Shown here piece after piece: positions 48,222-59,605 of a stretch of DNA of 64,000 nucleotides; within the stretch, counting starts at the first letter, position 1; every line of letters begins with the position of its first letter. A model generated the notes under the pieces. It was not told the DNA's origin. It did no database searches and worked only from the letters and a program-made list of their open reading frames with translations. Source of the stretch: Lepus europaeus (taxonomy: Eukaryota > Chordata > Mammalia > Lagomorpha > Leporidae); NCBI RefSeq assembly GCF_033115175.1, contig NC_084836.1, forward strand, positions 65,019,297-65,083,296. Direction: 5' to 3'. A program made the translations under genes and the position numbers.

Positions 48222-48245
48222 GGGGCCCGAGCCCGGGCCAGGCCC

Positions 48246-48251
48246 TTTATA
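48246..48251 (-). promoter_or_regulatory. GDF11: GDF11 TATA box
   Basis: The - strand reads CTATAAAGG inside otherwise GC-rich sequence, about 225 bases above the ATG. With the CCAAT box 31 bases further up it predicts transcription starting near 48,221. Confidence 0.75.
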
Positions 48252-48281
48252 GCCCCGGCCCCCGTGTCGTCAGCGGCGGCG

Positions 48282-48286
48282 ATTGG
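48282..48286 (-). promoter_or_regulatory. GDF11: GDF11 CCAAT box
   Basis: The - strand reads AGCCAATCG, a good NF-Y site at about -62 relative to the predicted start, which is its usual place. Confidence 0.7.
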
Positions 48287-48779
48287 CTACGGAGCCAACA
48301 AAAGAGGTAGCGCTGTCATCCGAGGCGAGAGAGGGAGCCGGAGAGAGCCGAGGAGTAGGGAGGGAGGGAGTGCGGGCCCTGAGTGGGATGAGCAGAGCCG
48401 AGAGATGTGGGGCAGGGGCGCAGAGCGAGGGAAAGTCCGATCGAGGGAGAGCTGGGAGCGCCGGAGCGCCGGAGCGCCAGGGCGAGGAGCCGCGGCTGGG
48501 GGGAGAGGGGAGACAAAGAGGGGCAGGCGAGTCCGAGGGCGCCAGGCACCGGGCCGGGCAAAGACCAGGCAGCTGGCGGGAGAGGCGGCGTGGGGGCAGT
48601 CCCAGGGGAGGACAGCGCCGTGCGCACCGGACAGGGAGGCCAGGGGCTGCAGAGCGGACCGGGAGAGACGGGCGCCTGGCAGAGGAATGGGAACAGGTGC
48701 AGAGGAACCGATGGGATAGAGCCCAGGACCCCGAAAGGCCAGTGGGGGTGGCAAAGATAGGCAGACCCCGATGGGGGGG

Positions 48780-50134
48780 GGGGGTCCCTGAGGAGGCAGC
48801 GCGTAGGGCAGGCGCAAGGCAGGAGTGACAGCCAGAGGCAGCCTCTGTGGGAGTGCGGGGAGGTGGTGGAGGTGGTGAACTCAGCCCAAAGTGCTGGCTT
48901 GTGGCAGCCGCGGGCTGGGCGCAGAGGGAGACCAGCAGAGGCAGCGGCCCAGGCTGGGAGGTGACGGGCAGCAGGTGTAGAGCTGGGACCACAGCGAGCT
49001 CCAAACCGGGCTTCCCCGGGCCCAGTGGAGTCAGCAGGCTGCAAGAGGGAGGAGCCGGGGGCCATCGGGGAGGGGGACCTGGAGGTCCAGCTTCCCTAAC
49101 TGTGCCTTTGGAAGGGACTGGACTTGCAGGAGAATGGGAGACAAGCATTGTAAGGGGAGGGACCCAGATGTGGGATCAGACCCAGTCTTCTGATGCCACC
49201 TTGGGCATCGTCCCATAGCGGAGGGCAGGAGTGCTTTGAGGTTGCTTAACTCCTGATGTTCTGACCCCAGTTCCTCCAGGATGATTTTTTTTAACCCCAA
49301 AGCCCTGGAGATCAATAAACAGGAAATGTTCCAGGGACTCAGGTCTTGTTTATTTCCTGGCGCATGCAATGGTTGTTGAGTAAATGGATAAGCTCCGTTA
49401 TCATGCATGAGGGACGTTGGGTCCTCTCTGGAAGTCGGCTTGGCATAGGTGCAGGGAGCACTGGGCAGTGGAGAGAGTTGGGGCTGGGGGCTGGAGTGCA
49501 GTGAGGATGCAGGTGTGAGGGGAGAAGGTGTGGGGGTCAGGGGCCCGAGCCGGGGATCTTGGTGCATTTTCATGGTGCATGTTCATGGGGGACAGGGCCT
49601 GAGGCTGCAATAGAATGGAACAAAAACAGACCGCTGCTTCCCTCCCTTGCTTTGGACCGGAAAACAGGCATCTAGGCATCCAGGCATCTCAAGTTCCTTC
49701 CTCGAAGAGGTGGGACAAGGAGGTCACAGCACCGACCATCCTCGGAATCCTCTGGCTGAGGCCCTCATGGGGGTTTCTCTTTCTTTGCAATTCTTTTCCT
49801 CTCCTCTCTGACCGCCTGGAGCCTTTCCCACAGATGCTGGCATATCCAGCATGTTTTTCTGATGTCATCTTCACGGCAGAATGGCAAACACCTTGAGAGC
49901 AGAGGCGGTGTTACCTCTGGCTCTCAGCCCCGTCTTCACTTCCTGGCCAAACACGGCCCTTGTGGCAGGTGCTCCTTTCCTCGAGAATCATGTGGTGTGG
50001 ACAAGACACTGGGCAAACGGTGCCAGGCCCAGCCCAGGACAGATGCCCCCGAGTGTCTCCACTGAGCTGCTCCAGGCACCTCAGAAACCACAGATGAGGG
50101 GCACTCACCTCCCGCATTGAAGTGCCCTGTTTCA
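48780..50134. other. Intergenic sequence upstream of GDF11
   Basis: GC-rich to about 49.1 kb with a G-run (48773-48784), then mixed sequence. An L2/MIR-like tail may lie near 49,340-49,390. No gene is seen. Confidence 0.5.
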
Positions 50135-51143
50135 GTCTCTGATCCAGCTTCCTGCCGGTGCAGTCAGTGATGGCTCAAGAACTTGGGCCCCTGCCCCCAA
50201 CGTGGGAGACCTGGATTGAGTTCCTGGCTCCTGGTCTCCGCCTGCCCCAGGCCTGGCTCTGTCGGGCACTTGGGGAGTGAACCACTGTTTGGAAGATTTC
50301 TCTTCATCTGTCTCCCTCTTTCTCTGCCTTTCCAATAAAATGGGGGAAAAAAAAAGTGATTTAAAAAAATCAAATCACAGATTTGGGGCCAGCACTGTGC
50401 TATAGCAGGTAAAGCTGCCACCTGTGACATCAGAATTCCCATGTGGCAGCCGGTTCAAGTCCTGGCTGCTCCACTTCTGACCCAGCTCCCTGCTAATGGC
50501 CTGGGAAAGCAGTAGAAGATGGCCCAAGTGCATGGGCACCTGTCACCCATGTGAGAAACCTGGAAGAAGCTCTTGGCTCCTGGCTTCAGCATGACCCAGC
50601 CTGGGCCATTATGGCCACTTGGGGAGTGCACCAGTGGATGGAAGGTTGATCGATCTCTCTCTGCCTCTTCCACTCTTTCTGTAGCTTTGACTTTCAAATA
50701 AATAAATAAATAAATATTTATTTATATATAAAATATATTTATATATATTTATTATATATATTCCTTAAAAAGTCACAGATTAAACAGAAATCTCAGGGCT
50801 GGCGCTGTGGCGCAGCAGGTTAATACCTTGGCCTGAAGTGCTGGCATCCCAAATGGGTGCCAGTTCAAGACCCGGTTGCTCCACTTCCAATCCAGCTCTC
50901 TGCTATGGTCTGGGAAAGCAGTATAAGATGGCCCAAGTCCTTGGGCCCCTGCACCCACGTGGCAGACCTGGAAGAAGCTCCTGGATCCTGGTTTGGATTG
51001 GCGCAGCTCCGGCCATTATGACCAATTGGGGAGAGAACCAGCAGATGGAAGACCTTTCTGTCTCTCTCTGCCTCTCCTCTCTCTGTTTAACTCTGACTTT
51101 CAAATAATAAATAAAATAAATCTTTAAAAACAAAAAAACAAAC
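50135..51143 (+). mobile_element. Three forward CSINEs
   Basis: A 5'-truncated copy (50135-50350), a full copy (50384-50700) followed by a TA-rich microsatellite (50694-50762), and a copy at 50795-51143. The third has the perfect 13-base duplication AAACAGAAATCTC at 50782-50794 and 51144-51156. Confidence 0.85.
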
Positions 51144-51461
51144 AAACAGAAATCTCTTCTCCCCCTCGAATGTGGGCCATCGCACAGTCCCAAGGTGACG
51201 GAGCATCACTCCTCCCACCTAGAAACCTGGACACAGCATTCCATCCCCTTCTCTTGACCGTGTCCCAGTCTTCCTCCGTTGATTCTTCTTCCTAGAGTAA
51301 CTCCCACTCCTAGCTCCCCTCCCTCCCGCCCACTGGGGACTTGGCTCTTTCCTGGGCCTCAGCTTGGAGGAGATTTTCTAAGTGGCAGGCAGGAGTCCTT
51401 TCCGGCCCCCACCCCTGTCTAGGCGAGATGCTCTCCCTAGGTCTACCTGGGCTGTGACGGG

Positions 51462-51475
51462 TGTGGTTAACCACA
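51462..51475. promoter_or_regulatory. Palindromic RUNX-like site
   Basis: TGTGGTTAACCACA is a perfect 14-base palindrome made of two opposed TGTGGT RUNX cores, at the edge of a MIR remnant. Confidence 0.4.
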
Positions 51476-51610
51476 AGGCTTTGAGAATCTAATTCGGCTG
51501 CCTGCATCAAGTCCCAGCTCTCCCCATGTTCTGGCTGTGTCAACTTGGGCAAGTTATTAAATCTCTGTATGCTTCAGATTTCCTGTGTAAGATGAGAGTA
51601 AACCCTGCAC
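51476..51610 (+). mobile_element. MIR remnant
   Basis: CAACTTGGGCAAGTTATTAA followed by ATCTCTGTATGCTTCAG is a clear MIR core. Confidence 0.7.
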
Positions 51611-51936
51611 CTATTTCCTAAGATCGTGGGGGCGAAATGGTTGACGCCTCGATCCAAGTGCATTTGTGTGTCCTTACTCTTGCCCCAACTTAGAGCCCTC
51701 CCACTGGGAGACCCAAGAGAGCGGGAGTGTTTTGAGTGTTCTTCAGTGGCCTGGCCCTGCTCAGTGGACCTGGCTGGAGATGCTTGGGGAAGTGAAAGCT
51801 GCGTATTAATGCTCATGCCGGTTACGGTGTCTGCCAAATACCAGGGAGTTACAGTCAGGAGCAGTTTGAGACAGGATTTCCAGCTCCTGGCCTCTGCCCT
51901 GGTTCCAGGACTGCGCTTAACCAATACGTGGACAAG

Positions 51937-51951
51937 GCTGCCATCTCGTGG
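51937..51951 (-). promoter_or_regulatory. CTCF-like motif
   Basis: The - strand reads CCACGAGATGGCAGC, agreeing with the CTCF core CCAC-N-AG-R-K-GGC. It lies between the divergent genes GDF11 and CD63, about 260 bases before the orphan CpG island. Confidence 0.5.
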
Positions 51952-52199
51952 TGGGATCCGGAATGTCAACTCTTGGGAGGTGAAATTAAAGCCAAGATTT
52001 TGGGTGTGTGTTTTGGGGGGGATAGTTTCCAATTTTTCACTTTAGACTTCTGGTCCGAGGAGAAGTTCTAGGAGTTTATCCCAGTGCGCTAGGCCTCGTC
52101 CTTTCTCCAGCCCTTGTCTTTTTCCTGACGGCCCCTCGGGCGTGGTCCCTGCGGGAACTAACGCCTCGGGAGCGTCACAACCCCAGCTGCCCCCAGGCT

Positions 52200-52950
52200 C
52201 ACTCCTGAGGAAGGCGCCCCGGTCGGCAGGGATCCGGACGTGGGGATCTCACCCTAGTCCAGCGAACTGTGCCTGGGCGCCCCGCCCACCGCCTGGTCTC
52301 CCTGGCAACTGCTCTCCAGCGCGGGAGCCCCCACCCCCAGCGCGGCGTTCCCCCGGCAACCTCCAGGCCCGCCTCCTCCGAGGTTCTGACTGGTTCGCGG
52401 CAAACGTGGGCCTACGGGGAGGGCGTCGAGGTGGCACGGGTGGGCGCGAAGGCGGTGGCCTTCCGGGGGCAGGGGGCGTTCCGGGGACCTGGTAGGCGGA
52501 GGGGTGGGGGGCGAGAGGTACCTGCGCCGCTTCTGGGCGGGTCTGGCGCCGCGGGGAGGCCCCGCCGCCGGGGTTCGCGGCTGAGGTGCGGCTGCCGGGT
52601 GGCGAGGCGGCCGTAAGGCGCGGCGGCGCCTGCTGTCCCGCACGCCCGCCCCGCAGCCGCGTCGTCCGCCGGAGCCGGGCTCGCCCGTGGCCGGCCCTCC
52701 TCTCCCCTCCGCACGCGGGGTCCTCGTCCTGGCTGAGCGCCCCGTGTTGGGAGTCGGTGGACGCGTTCCTTGGCGCCGCGGGCCTTCTCTGGAGGCGCGG
52801 GGTGGGGCGGGGGGCGAGGCGCCCCCAGGGCCTCCCTTCCCGCACCGGCCCCCGGGGCTGCGGGGAGGCAGTTCTGGGCCGCCCCCGGGCCTCTGCCCAC
52901 AAACCCTGCGGGCCCTGGAGCAGAAGCCCTTCCTTGTGTAATTACCGCCC
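52200..52950. promoter_or_regulatory. CpG island without an assigned gene
   Basis: CpG-dense sequence lies about 4 kb above the GDF11 start and 8 kb above CD63. No known exon matches it, and the long frames in it look like composition artefacts. Two RFX X-box matches lie at 52296-52309 and 52347-52360. It may be a promoter of an unannotated transcript or a distal element. Confidence 0.6.
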
Positions 52951-53380
52951 TCTCCCACACCAGTACTGAACCCGGTCATTATCTTGCCTGGGTCCCTCGG
53001 GGCGGCCCCAAGGCCCTCCAGGAGAGGTTGGGAGTTGGCAGGAGGTGGCCAAAGAGTTTGTGTTTTGGGAGAGGGGTGGCAGTGGAGGCAGGACGCCACG
53101 GAAGGGGCTGCACCCCCCCCCCCCGCCCGGCCAGCTCCGCACCCGCTGGCTGCACGCCCTCTCTTCTCTTCCCTCGACCCCAAGCCTCTCAGCTCTTTCC
53201 TGCCTCTATTTTCCGGGTTTTGGGCCCGATGCCGGGGCTGCCTCAGAGGGCCACACTGGCCCTGGAGCTGCTGGTTAGGAGAGCAGGGGTCTGAGAGCTT
53301 GTCCAGGAACACCAGGACGCTGGCCGAGGGGCTGACCTAGGCTGCCAGGAGTCGGGGAGCTGCAGGCGGAAGTGGTGGTG

Positions 53381-53662
53381 TTAAGATTTGTGTATTTTAT
53401 TTGAAAGGCAGAGTTACAGAGAGAGTGAGAGACAGAGATCTGCCATCAGCTGGTTCCCTCTCCAGATGACCACAATGGCTGGGGCTGGAGAGACGGTCTG
53501 GGTCTCCTACATAGGCAGCAGGGGCCTGAGGACTCGGGCCGTCTGCTGCTTTTCTAAGCGCGTTAGCGGGGAGCTGGATCAGAAGCGGAGCAGCCGTTGG
53601 CTCTAACTGGCACTCATGAGGGGGTGCTGAAGCTTAACCCACTGTGCTATGACACCGACCCC
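53381..53662 (-). mobile_element. CSINE, reverse
   Basis: Starts TTAAGATTTGTGTATTTTAT; ends TGCTATGACACCGACCCC. Confidence 0.85.
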
Positions 53663-53974
53663 GAGGCGGGCAGGTCTGGAGGGACCAGTGTCCAGAGAAG
53701 AGTCAGTGATGGGCACAGGGCAGTGAAGGTGAGGTGTGTGCAGCGATGGTGAGAGCGTGACCAGAGAGGCGGGCTGGGTGCCGGGAAGGAGACACAGAAA
53801 TCAAGAGACTGGAGGGCGAGACAAGCTGCCCATGGGAAGGGTGCAGCCGGTCTGGGAGGTGGCTGGTGTGGCTGGTGAGCACCCCCTCCCTGGGGCCTCT
53901 CAGCGCAGGTCCTTGGATGCTCCCCCATGCTGTGCAAGCCCCCCCACCCCACCCCCAACCACCTAAGAATCTTG

Positions 53975-54210
53975 GAGACTGGGATTTCTGGCACAGAGGT
54001 TAAGACGCTGCTTGGGATACCAGAGTACCTGGGTTCCAGTCCCAGTTCTCCCAGTTCTGGCTTCCTGCTTATGCGCACTGGCGGGGCAGCAGCTGATGGC
54101 TCCCGTATTTGGGTCCCTGCATTGGAGACCTGCCAGCTTCAGCCTGGCCCAGCCCTGACCGTTGCAGGCATATCGGGGAGTGAACCTCAACTCCATATAG
54201 CCCCAGTGCC
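53975..54210 (+). mobile_element. Old tRNA-derived SINE, forward
   Basis: CTGGCACAGAGGTTAAGACG resembles an A-box region, and GGGTTCCAGTCCC a B-box. More diverged than the other copies. Confidence 0.65.
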
Positions 54211-54792
54211 TGGGCTGTTTAGGGTTCCTACTCATGGACGGATAAAAGCTTGCTCTTTCAGTCCCAAAGGAATGGAAAGCTGAGATGATCACCCGGCCCG
54301 TCAGCATTGCTTTTCTCATGTCTCCCATGTCCCCTTCTGCTCCATCCTGGGAGGAACCTTGGCTATGAATTTCTGTGGCTCTCCAGTGGATGCCACTGTG
54401 CTCCTGAACCAGGCCCTGGAGGGGAGCCGCACAGAAGCTAAGACCCTCCCTAGGAAGCCATGGGCTGGGCTGAGGGTCCTGGGCTGTCCGCCTGCCCACC
54501 CACCAGGCAGGCTTGTGGATCAACCCCATTGGTAATGGTGACCCTTGCTGGGAGAAGGCTGAGACAGGAGCCAGGGAAAACCGGAAAGAATGAGGTTGGG
54601 ATGGAGGAGGGCCCTGAAGACAGAGCCAGGTCGGGGTGGGGTAGGATGTCACAAACAGGAGCTGGGCCTTGGGACTGGAATGGGGGTCTGGGCCAAGGCC
54701 AAGGTGCATGGGAGGGAGAGAAGGAGGTTGGCTTGGGGTTTCCAGATAATTGTCAATGAGTATAAAACAAGGTATGATATTTGTAATTCTTT

Positions 54793-55501
54793 TATTTATT
54801 TATTTATTTATTTATTGACAGGCAGAGTGGACAGTGAGAGAGAGAGACAGAGAGAAAGGTCTTCCTTTTGCCGTTGGTTCACCCTCCAATGGCCGCCGAG
54901 GTTGGTGCGCTGCAGCCTGCGCACCGCGCTGATCCGATGGCAGGAGCCAGGTACTTTTTCCTGGTCTCCCATGAGGTGCAGGGCCCAAGCACTTGGGTCA
55001 TCCTCCACTGCACTCCCTGGTCACAGCAGAGAGCTGGCCTGGAAGAGGGGCAACCGGGACAGAATCCAGTGCCCCGACAGGGACTAGAACCCGGTGTGCC
55101 GGCGCCGCAAGGCGGAGGATTAGCCTAGTAAGCTGCGGCGCCGGCCTCTTTTTTTTTTTTTTTTTTTTTTAAGATTTATTTATTTACTTTAAAGAATTAA
55201 CACAGAGAGAGGAAGAGAGTCAGAGAGAAAGAGAGAGAGAGAGGTCTTCCAGCTGCTGGTTCACTCCCCAGTTGGCCGCAATGGTCAGAGCTGTGCTGAT
55301 CTGAAGGCAGGAGCCAGGAGCTTCTTCCAGGTCCCCAACGTGGGTGCAGGGGCCCAAGGACTTGGGCCATCTTCCACTGCTTTCCCAGGCCATAGCAGAG
55401 AGCTGGATTGGAAGTGGAGCAGCCGGAACACAAACTGGCGCCTATATGGGATGCCGGCACTGCAGAGGGCGACTTTACCCGCTACGCCACAGCACTGGCC
55501 C
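54793..55501 (-). mobile_element. Two reverse CSINEs sharing one target duplication
   Basis: Copies at 54793-55147 and 55148-55501 abut. TGATATTTGTAATTCTTT (18 bases) occurs at 54775-54792 and 55502-55519 only, so one inserted into the T-rich head of the other. Confidence 0.88.
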
Positions 55502-55519
55502 TGATATTTGTAATTCTTT

Positions 55520-55829
55520 ATTTCCTTGAGAAGGGGAAAGAGCGAGCGAGCGAGCGAGCGAGCTTTCACCTGCTTGGTTTACTCCCTAAATGCCTACAAC
55601 AGCTGGGGCTGGCTGGTCCAGGCTGAAGCTGGCAGATGGGAACTCAATCCAGGTTTGCAATGCAGATGGCAGGGACCCGCGTACATGAGGGTTGCACATT
55701 AGCAGGAAGCAGAACTGGAACCCAAGGTCCTCTCACATGGGATGCAGGTGTCGCCAGTGGCATCTTAACCCCTGTGCCAAATGCCAGGTTCAGAACTTAG
55801 GCTCTCTTTTAGTTATTGGAGAGGAAGGT

Positions 55830-55876
<47 letters not shown>

Positions 55877-56453
55877 ATTCCCATCTGCTCATTCATCCCC
55901 CAAATGCCCACAATGGCTGGAGCTGGGCTGGGGCTGGAGCTGAGAGCTGGGAACTCAACCCAGGTCTCCCTTGTAGGGGGCGGGGACTCAGGCACTTGAG
56001 CCATCACTGCTGCCCCTCAGTGTGTGCATTAGCAGGAAGCTGCAGCTGGACGCAGAGCTGGGCCTTGAACCTGGACGCTCCGATACATTATGGATGTCCC
56101 GAGTGGCCCTGCACTGCTGTGCCAAACACGGACCCCTGGACTTAGCTTTTTTTTTTTTTTTTTTTGACAGGCAGAGTGGACAGTGAGAAAGAGAGAGACA
56201 GAGAGAAAGGTCTTCCTTTGCCATTGGTTCACCCTCCAATGGCCGCAGCCATGCACCGCGCTGATCTGAAGCCAGGAGCCAGGTGCTTCTCCTGGTCTCC
56301 CATGTGGGTGCAGGGCCCAAGCACTTGGGCCATCCTCCACTGCACTCCCGGGCCATAGCAGAGAGCTGGACTGGAAGAGGAGCAACCGGGACAGAATCCG
56401 GTCCCAACCGGGACTAGAACCCCGTGTGCAGGATTAGCCTATTGAGCTGGCCA
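55520..56453 (-). mobile_element. Three reverse SINEs, two old and one young
   Basis: Old copies lie at 55520-55790 (with a GAGC repeat at 55541-55563) and 55807-56136 (GA repeat near 55,836-55,869). A young copy at 56147-56453 is flanked by GACTTAGC. Confidence 0.8.
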
Positions 56454-56954
56454 GACTTAGCATTCTTAAAGTAACAAAGCCAACCCCTGCCCCCAACTAC
56501 CCTGGGAGGTGGGGAAGGAGCTGTTTTTCTCCTACTCAGCCAGGAGGAAGTTGAGGCTCAGGGAGGGGTGAGGGCTTAGCCAAGGTCACCCCCTCAGGAG
56601 TGGCAGAACCAGGTGTCCCAGCAGCGTGTTGTCTGTGCTGGTGGCAGGTGTGAGGGACCCAGCACTGCAGGCTGATGCAGCCCGTGTGGCTTCATCTCTG
56701 TGTGCAGACGCAAGGGCATGTTGGGTGCATTCTCCTGCGAACCCTGAGGGCCTGGTCTTGCCCACCATGAAGGAGCTGGTGTGGTCAGAGCTGCCCACGC
56801 CAGTGACGGGGGAGTTCCCTCTCTCCTCTAAGCAATATATCAGTGGTGATGTCGCTGTGCTGCGCTCTGACTGGGGCTCCCTGGGGTCTAGAACCCACTG
56901 TCTGGGGAGCCTGTGCTGGGCTGCTGTGTGAGCCCCCGAGGCACAGCCCCTGTC

Positions 56955-57440
56955 TTTTTTTTTTTTTTTTAAGATTTATTTATTTGAAAATAAACAGAGA
57001 GAGGTAGAGAGAGAGGTCTTCCATTCTCTGGTTCACTCCCCAAATGGCCACAACGACTGGGGCTGGGCCTGGCCAAAGCCAGGAGCCAGCAGCTTCTTCC
57101 TGGTCTCCCACATGAGTGCAGGGGGCCTAGGACTTGGGCCATCTTCCACTGCTTTCCCAGCACAGTGGAGCAGCTGGGACTCGAACTGGCACCCATATGG
57201 GATGCCAGCGCTGCAGGCTGGGGCTTTAACCCACTACACCACAGCACTGGCCCCCCAGCCCCTGTCTTGCTCTCCTGGTCTTCAGATCTCCTACCTGGGG
57301 CCAGGGACTTACCTACTTGCCTTCTAGGGTCTGCGTTGGCAGGAAGCTGGAGTCAGGAGCCGGGGCTGAGAATCAAACCTGAGTCCTTTGATATGGGACA
57401 TGTGTCTCAAGTGCTAGGCCCAGCACCTGCTGCGCCTCTT
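56955..57440 (-). mobile_element. Reverse CSINE and an older SINE remnant
   Basis: Full copy at 56955-57254; a diverged tRNA-side remnant at about 57300-57440. Confidence 0.8.
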
Positions 57441-57667
57441 CTATTGTGGTAAAACACAGATAGCTTAAAGTCATCTCACATTCTCACCATTCCGTAGTGG
57501 ACTGTGCAGTGGCAGTGTGTTGTGCAACCACCACCTCCTTCCGCCTCCAGAACGTTTGTACCTTCCCTCTGTGAAACCTTGCACAGCAATTTCCCCTGCG
57601 CAGCCCCCGGCGCTCACCATGCTCCCCTCTGCTTCCGTGAATTCCACTCAGAATGGGCTATTCTTGG

Positions 57668-58282
57668 GCACAGAGGGTCAAGCCACTGCCGGCCACAATG
57701 GCATCCCACGTGGGAGTGCTGCTTCGAGCCCCGGCTGCTCTGCTTCTGATCCAGCTCCCTGCTAATGCACCTGGGGAAGCAGTGGAGGATGGCTCAAGTG
57801 CTTGGGCCCCTGCACCCATGTGGGAGACCTGGAAGGAGCTCCTGGCTTCAGCCTGTGTCAGATCAGGCTGCTGGGGCCACTTGGGGAGTGAACCAGATTG
57901 GGGAGTGAACCAGAAAATGAGAAGTCTCCATCTCTGTCTCTCCCCCTCTCCCCTCTCTCTCTTGCTCTCCCTGTTAAATCAATCGATCAATTGATCTTTT
58001 TTTTCCTCTACAGAATGGGCCATTCTTGGGGCTGGCGCTGTGGTGCAGCGGGCTAACGCCTTGGCCTGTAGTGCTGGCATCCCATATGGGTGCTAGTTCT
58101 AGTCCTGGCTGCTCCACTTCCGATTCAGCTCTCTGCTATGGCCTGGGAAAGCAGTAGAAGATGGCCCAAGTCCTTGGGCCCCTGCACCCACGTGGGAGAC
58201 CTGGAAGAAGCTCCTGGCTCCTGACTTCAGATCGGCACAGCCCTGGCTGTTGCAGCCAATTGGGGAATGAACCAGAGGATGG

Positions 58283-58325
<43 letters not shown>

Positions 58326-58392
58326 GACTCTCCTTTCTGTGTAACTCTGACTTTCAAATAAATAAATCTTTTATTTATTTATTTTTTAAAAA
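57668..58392 (+). mobile_element. Two forward CSINEs at one target site
   Basis: Copies at 57668-58011 and 58030-58392. AGAATGGGCYATTCTTGG stands before, between and after them (57650-57667, 58012-58029, 58393-58409). The second has a 36-base CT repeat. Confidence 0.92.
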
Positions 58393-58739
58393 AGAATGGG
58401 CCATTCTTGCCCTTCCCTGTTCCTCCCTTCCAGCTCCACATGGGTGGGTCTTCTGGGGCTCCCCCGGCCCCACCACTCTGCACTTGCTGCAGTTTTCGAA
58501 CAGCCCCTCCCGTGGGACCCCTGCTGACCACCCCTGCTCTCTCCCCGCCCATGGGCATGGCGCATGTCTCTACCTCAGCCTCAGCAGGTGCTCCTGACCC
58601 TGGTTCATAGAGAGCCACTGGTTCTGTGACCTTCTCCTACTTCCCACCATACGATGTGACACTTCCAGCCACTGTCCCCTCTCTTCCTGTCTGGAGGTTC
58701 TCTTTTCTCTTGGCCTCCTACAGAGAGAGAAGTAAGCAG

Positions 58740-58935
58740 AGGCTTTGGAACCCCATGAGCTCTGGGTTAAAATCCTCAGCCTGCTTTTCACTGACTTGAA
58801 CTCTGGGTGTGACTCCACGTCTCTTCCTTATCTCTGAAAGCAGGAAAGCACCGACCTCACAGGGCTGTCTGAGGACAAAGCTGACCTCATCAGCCCAGGT
58901 GTCCAGCCCAGTACCTGGAACAGTGCAGCAAGGGC
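58740..58935 (+). mobile_element. MIR remnant
   Basis: CTCTGGGTTAAAATCCTCAG followed by CAGGGCTGTCTGAGGAC and CCAGTACCTGGAACAG fit MIR. Confidence 0.6.
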
Positions 58936-59140
58936 CTTTCACTGTCAGCTCCTTTCCTGGTTGCATATCCCTGCCCCCACATTCCTGAGATGGAAAAGCT
59001 CTCTGAGGCTGTGAGCCCTCACAAATCCATGGATTTAATACTAGCGTTTGCAAGTGGTGGCTAAACCTGCTGCGCCACAATGCATGGATTTTCAGATCAC
59101 TTTTTTTTGTTTGTTTGTTTCTTTCTAAAGATTTATTTTT

Positions 59141-59605
59141 GGGGTTGGCTCTGTGGCATAGTATGTTAAACCTCTGCCTGTGGTGCCAGCATCCCATACA
59201 GAAGCCGGTTCAAGTTTCAGCTGCTCTACTTTCGATCCAGTTCCCTGCTGACGCATCTGGTAAAGCAGTGGAAGATGGCCCAAGTCCTTGGGCCCCTGCA
59301 CCACCTGGGAGACCCAGATGAAGCTCCTGGCTCCTGGCTTCGGATTGGCCCAGCTCCGGCTGTGGCAGCCACTTGGGGAGTGAACCAGCAGATGGAAGGC
59401 TTTTCTCTCTGTCTCTCCCTCTCTCTGTCTGTAACTCTCTCAAGTAAATCAATCAATCTTTAAAAGAAGCATCTTTTGCTGCTTTCCCAGAAGCATTAGC
59501 AGGGAGCTGGATGACAAGTGGAGCAGCCAGGACTCAAAGCAGCAGGCAAATGGAATGGAGTTGCAGTAGGCAGCTTTTCCAGCTACACTACAGCGCTGGC
59601 ACCCC
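59141..59605. mobile_element. Forward CSINE joined to a partial reverse one
   Basis: A + strand copy (59141-59469) meets the 3' part of a - strand copy (59470-59605), ending CTACACTACAGCGCTGGC. Confidence 0.8.

Larger units (their letters stand above)
46990..48770. promoter_or_regulatory. CpG island covering GDF11 promoter and exon 1
   Basis: CpG dinucleotides are dense from intron 1 through exon 1 and about 500 bases upstream. The whole exon 1 coding region lies inside. Long open frames here on both strands are a GC-content effect. Confidence 0.85.

Noticed and set aside
47157-48719. A 520-residue open frame on the + strand opposite GDF11 exon 1
   Set aside because: It lies wholly in the CpG island, is biased to Gly/Arg/Ala, and is antisense to a proven exon. 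Few stop codons are expected at this GC content.
52254-53312. A 352-residue - strand frame and several + strand frames in the orphan CpG island
   Set aside because: Pro/Arg/Gly-rich with no recognisable domain; overlapping frames on both strands are equally long, pointing to composition rather than coding.
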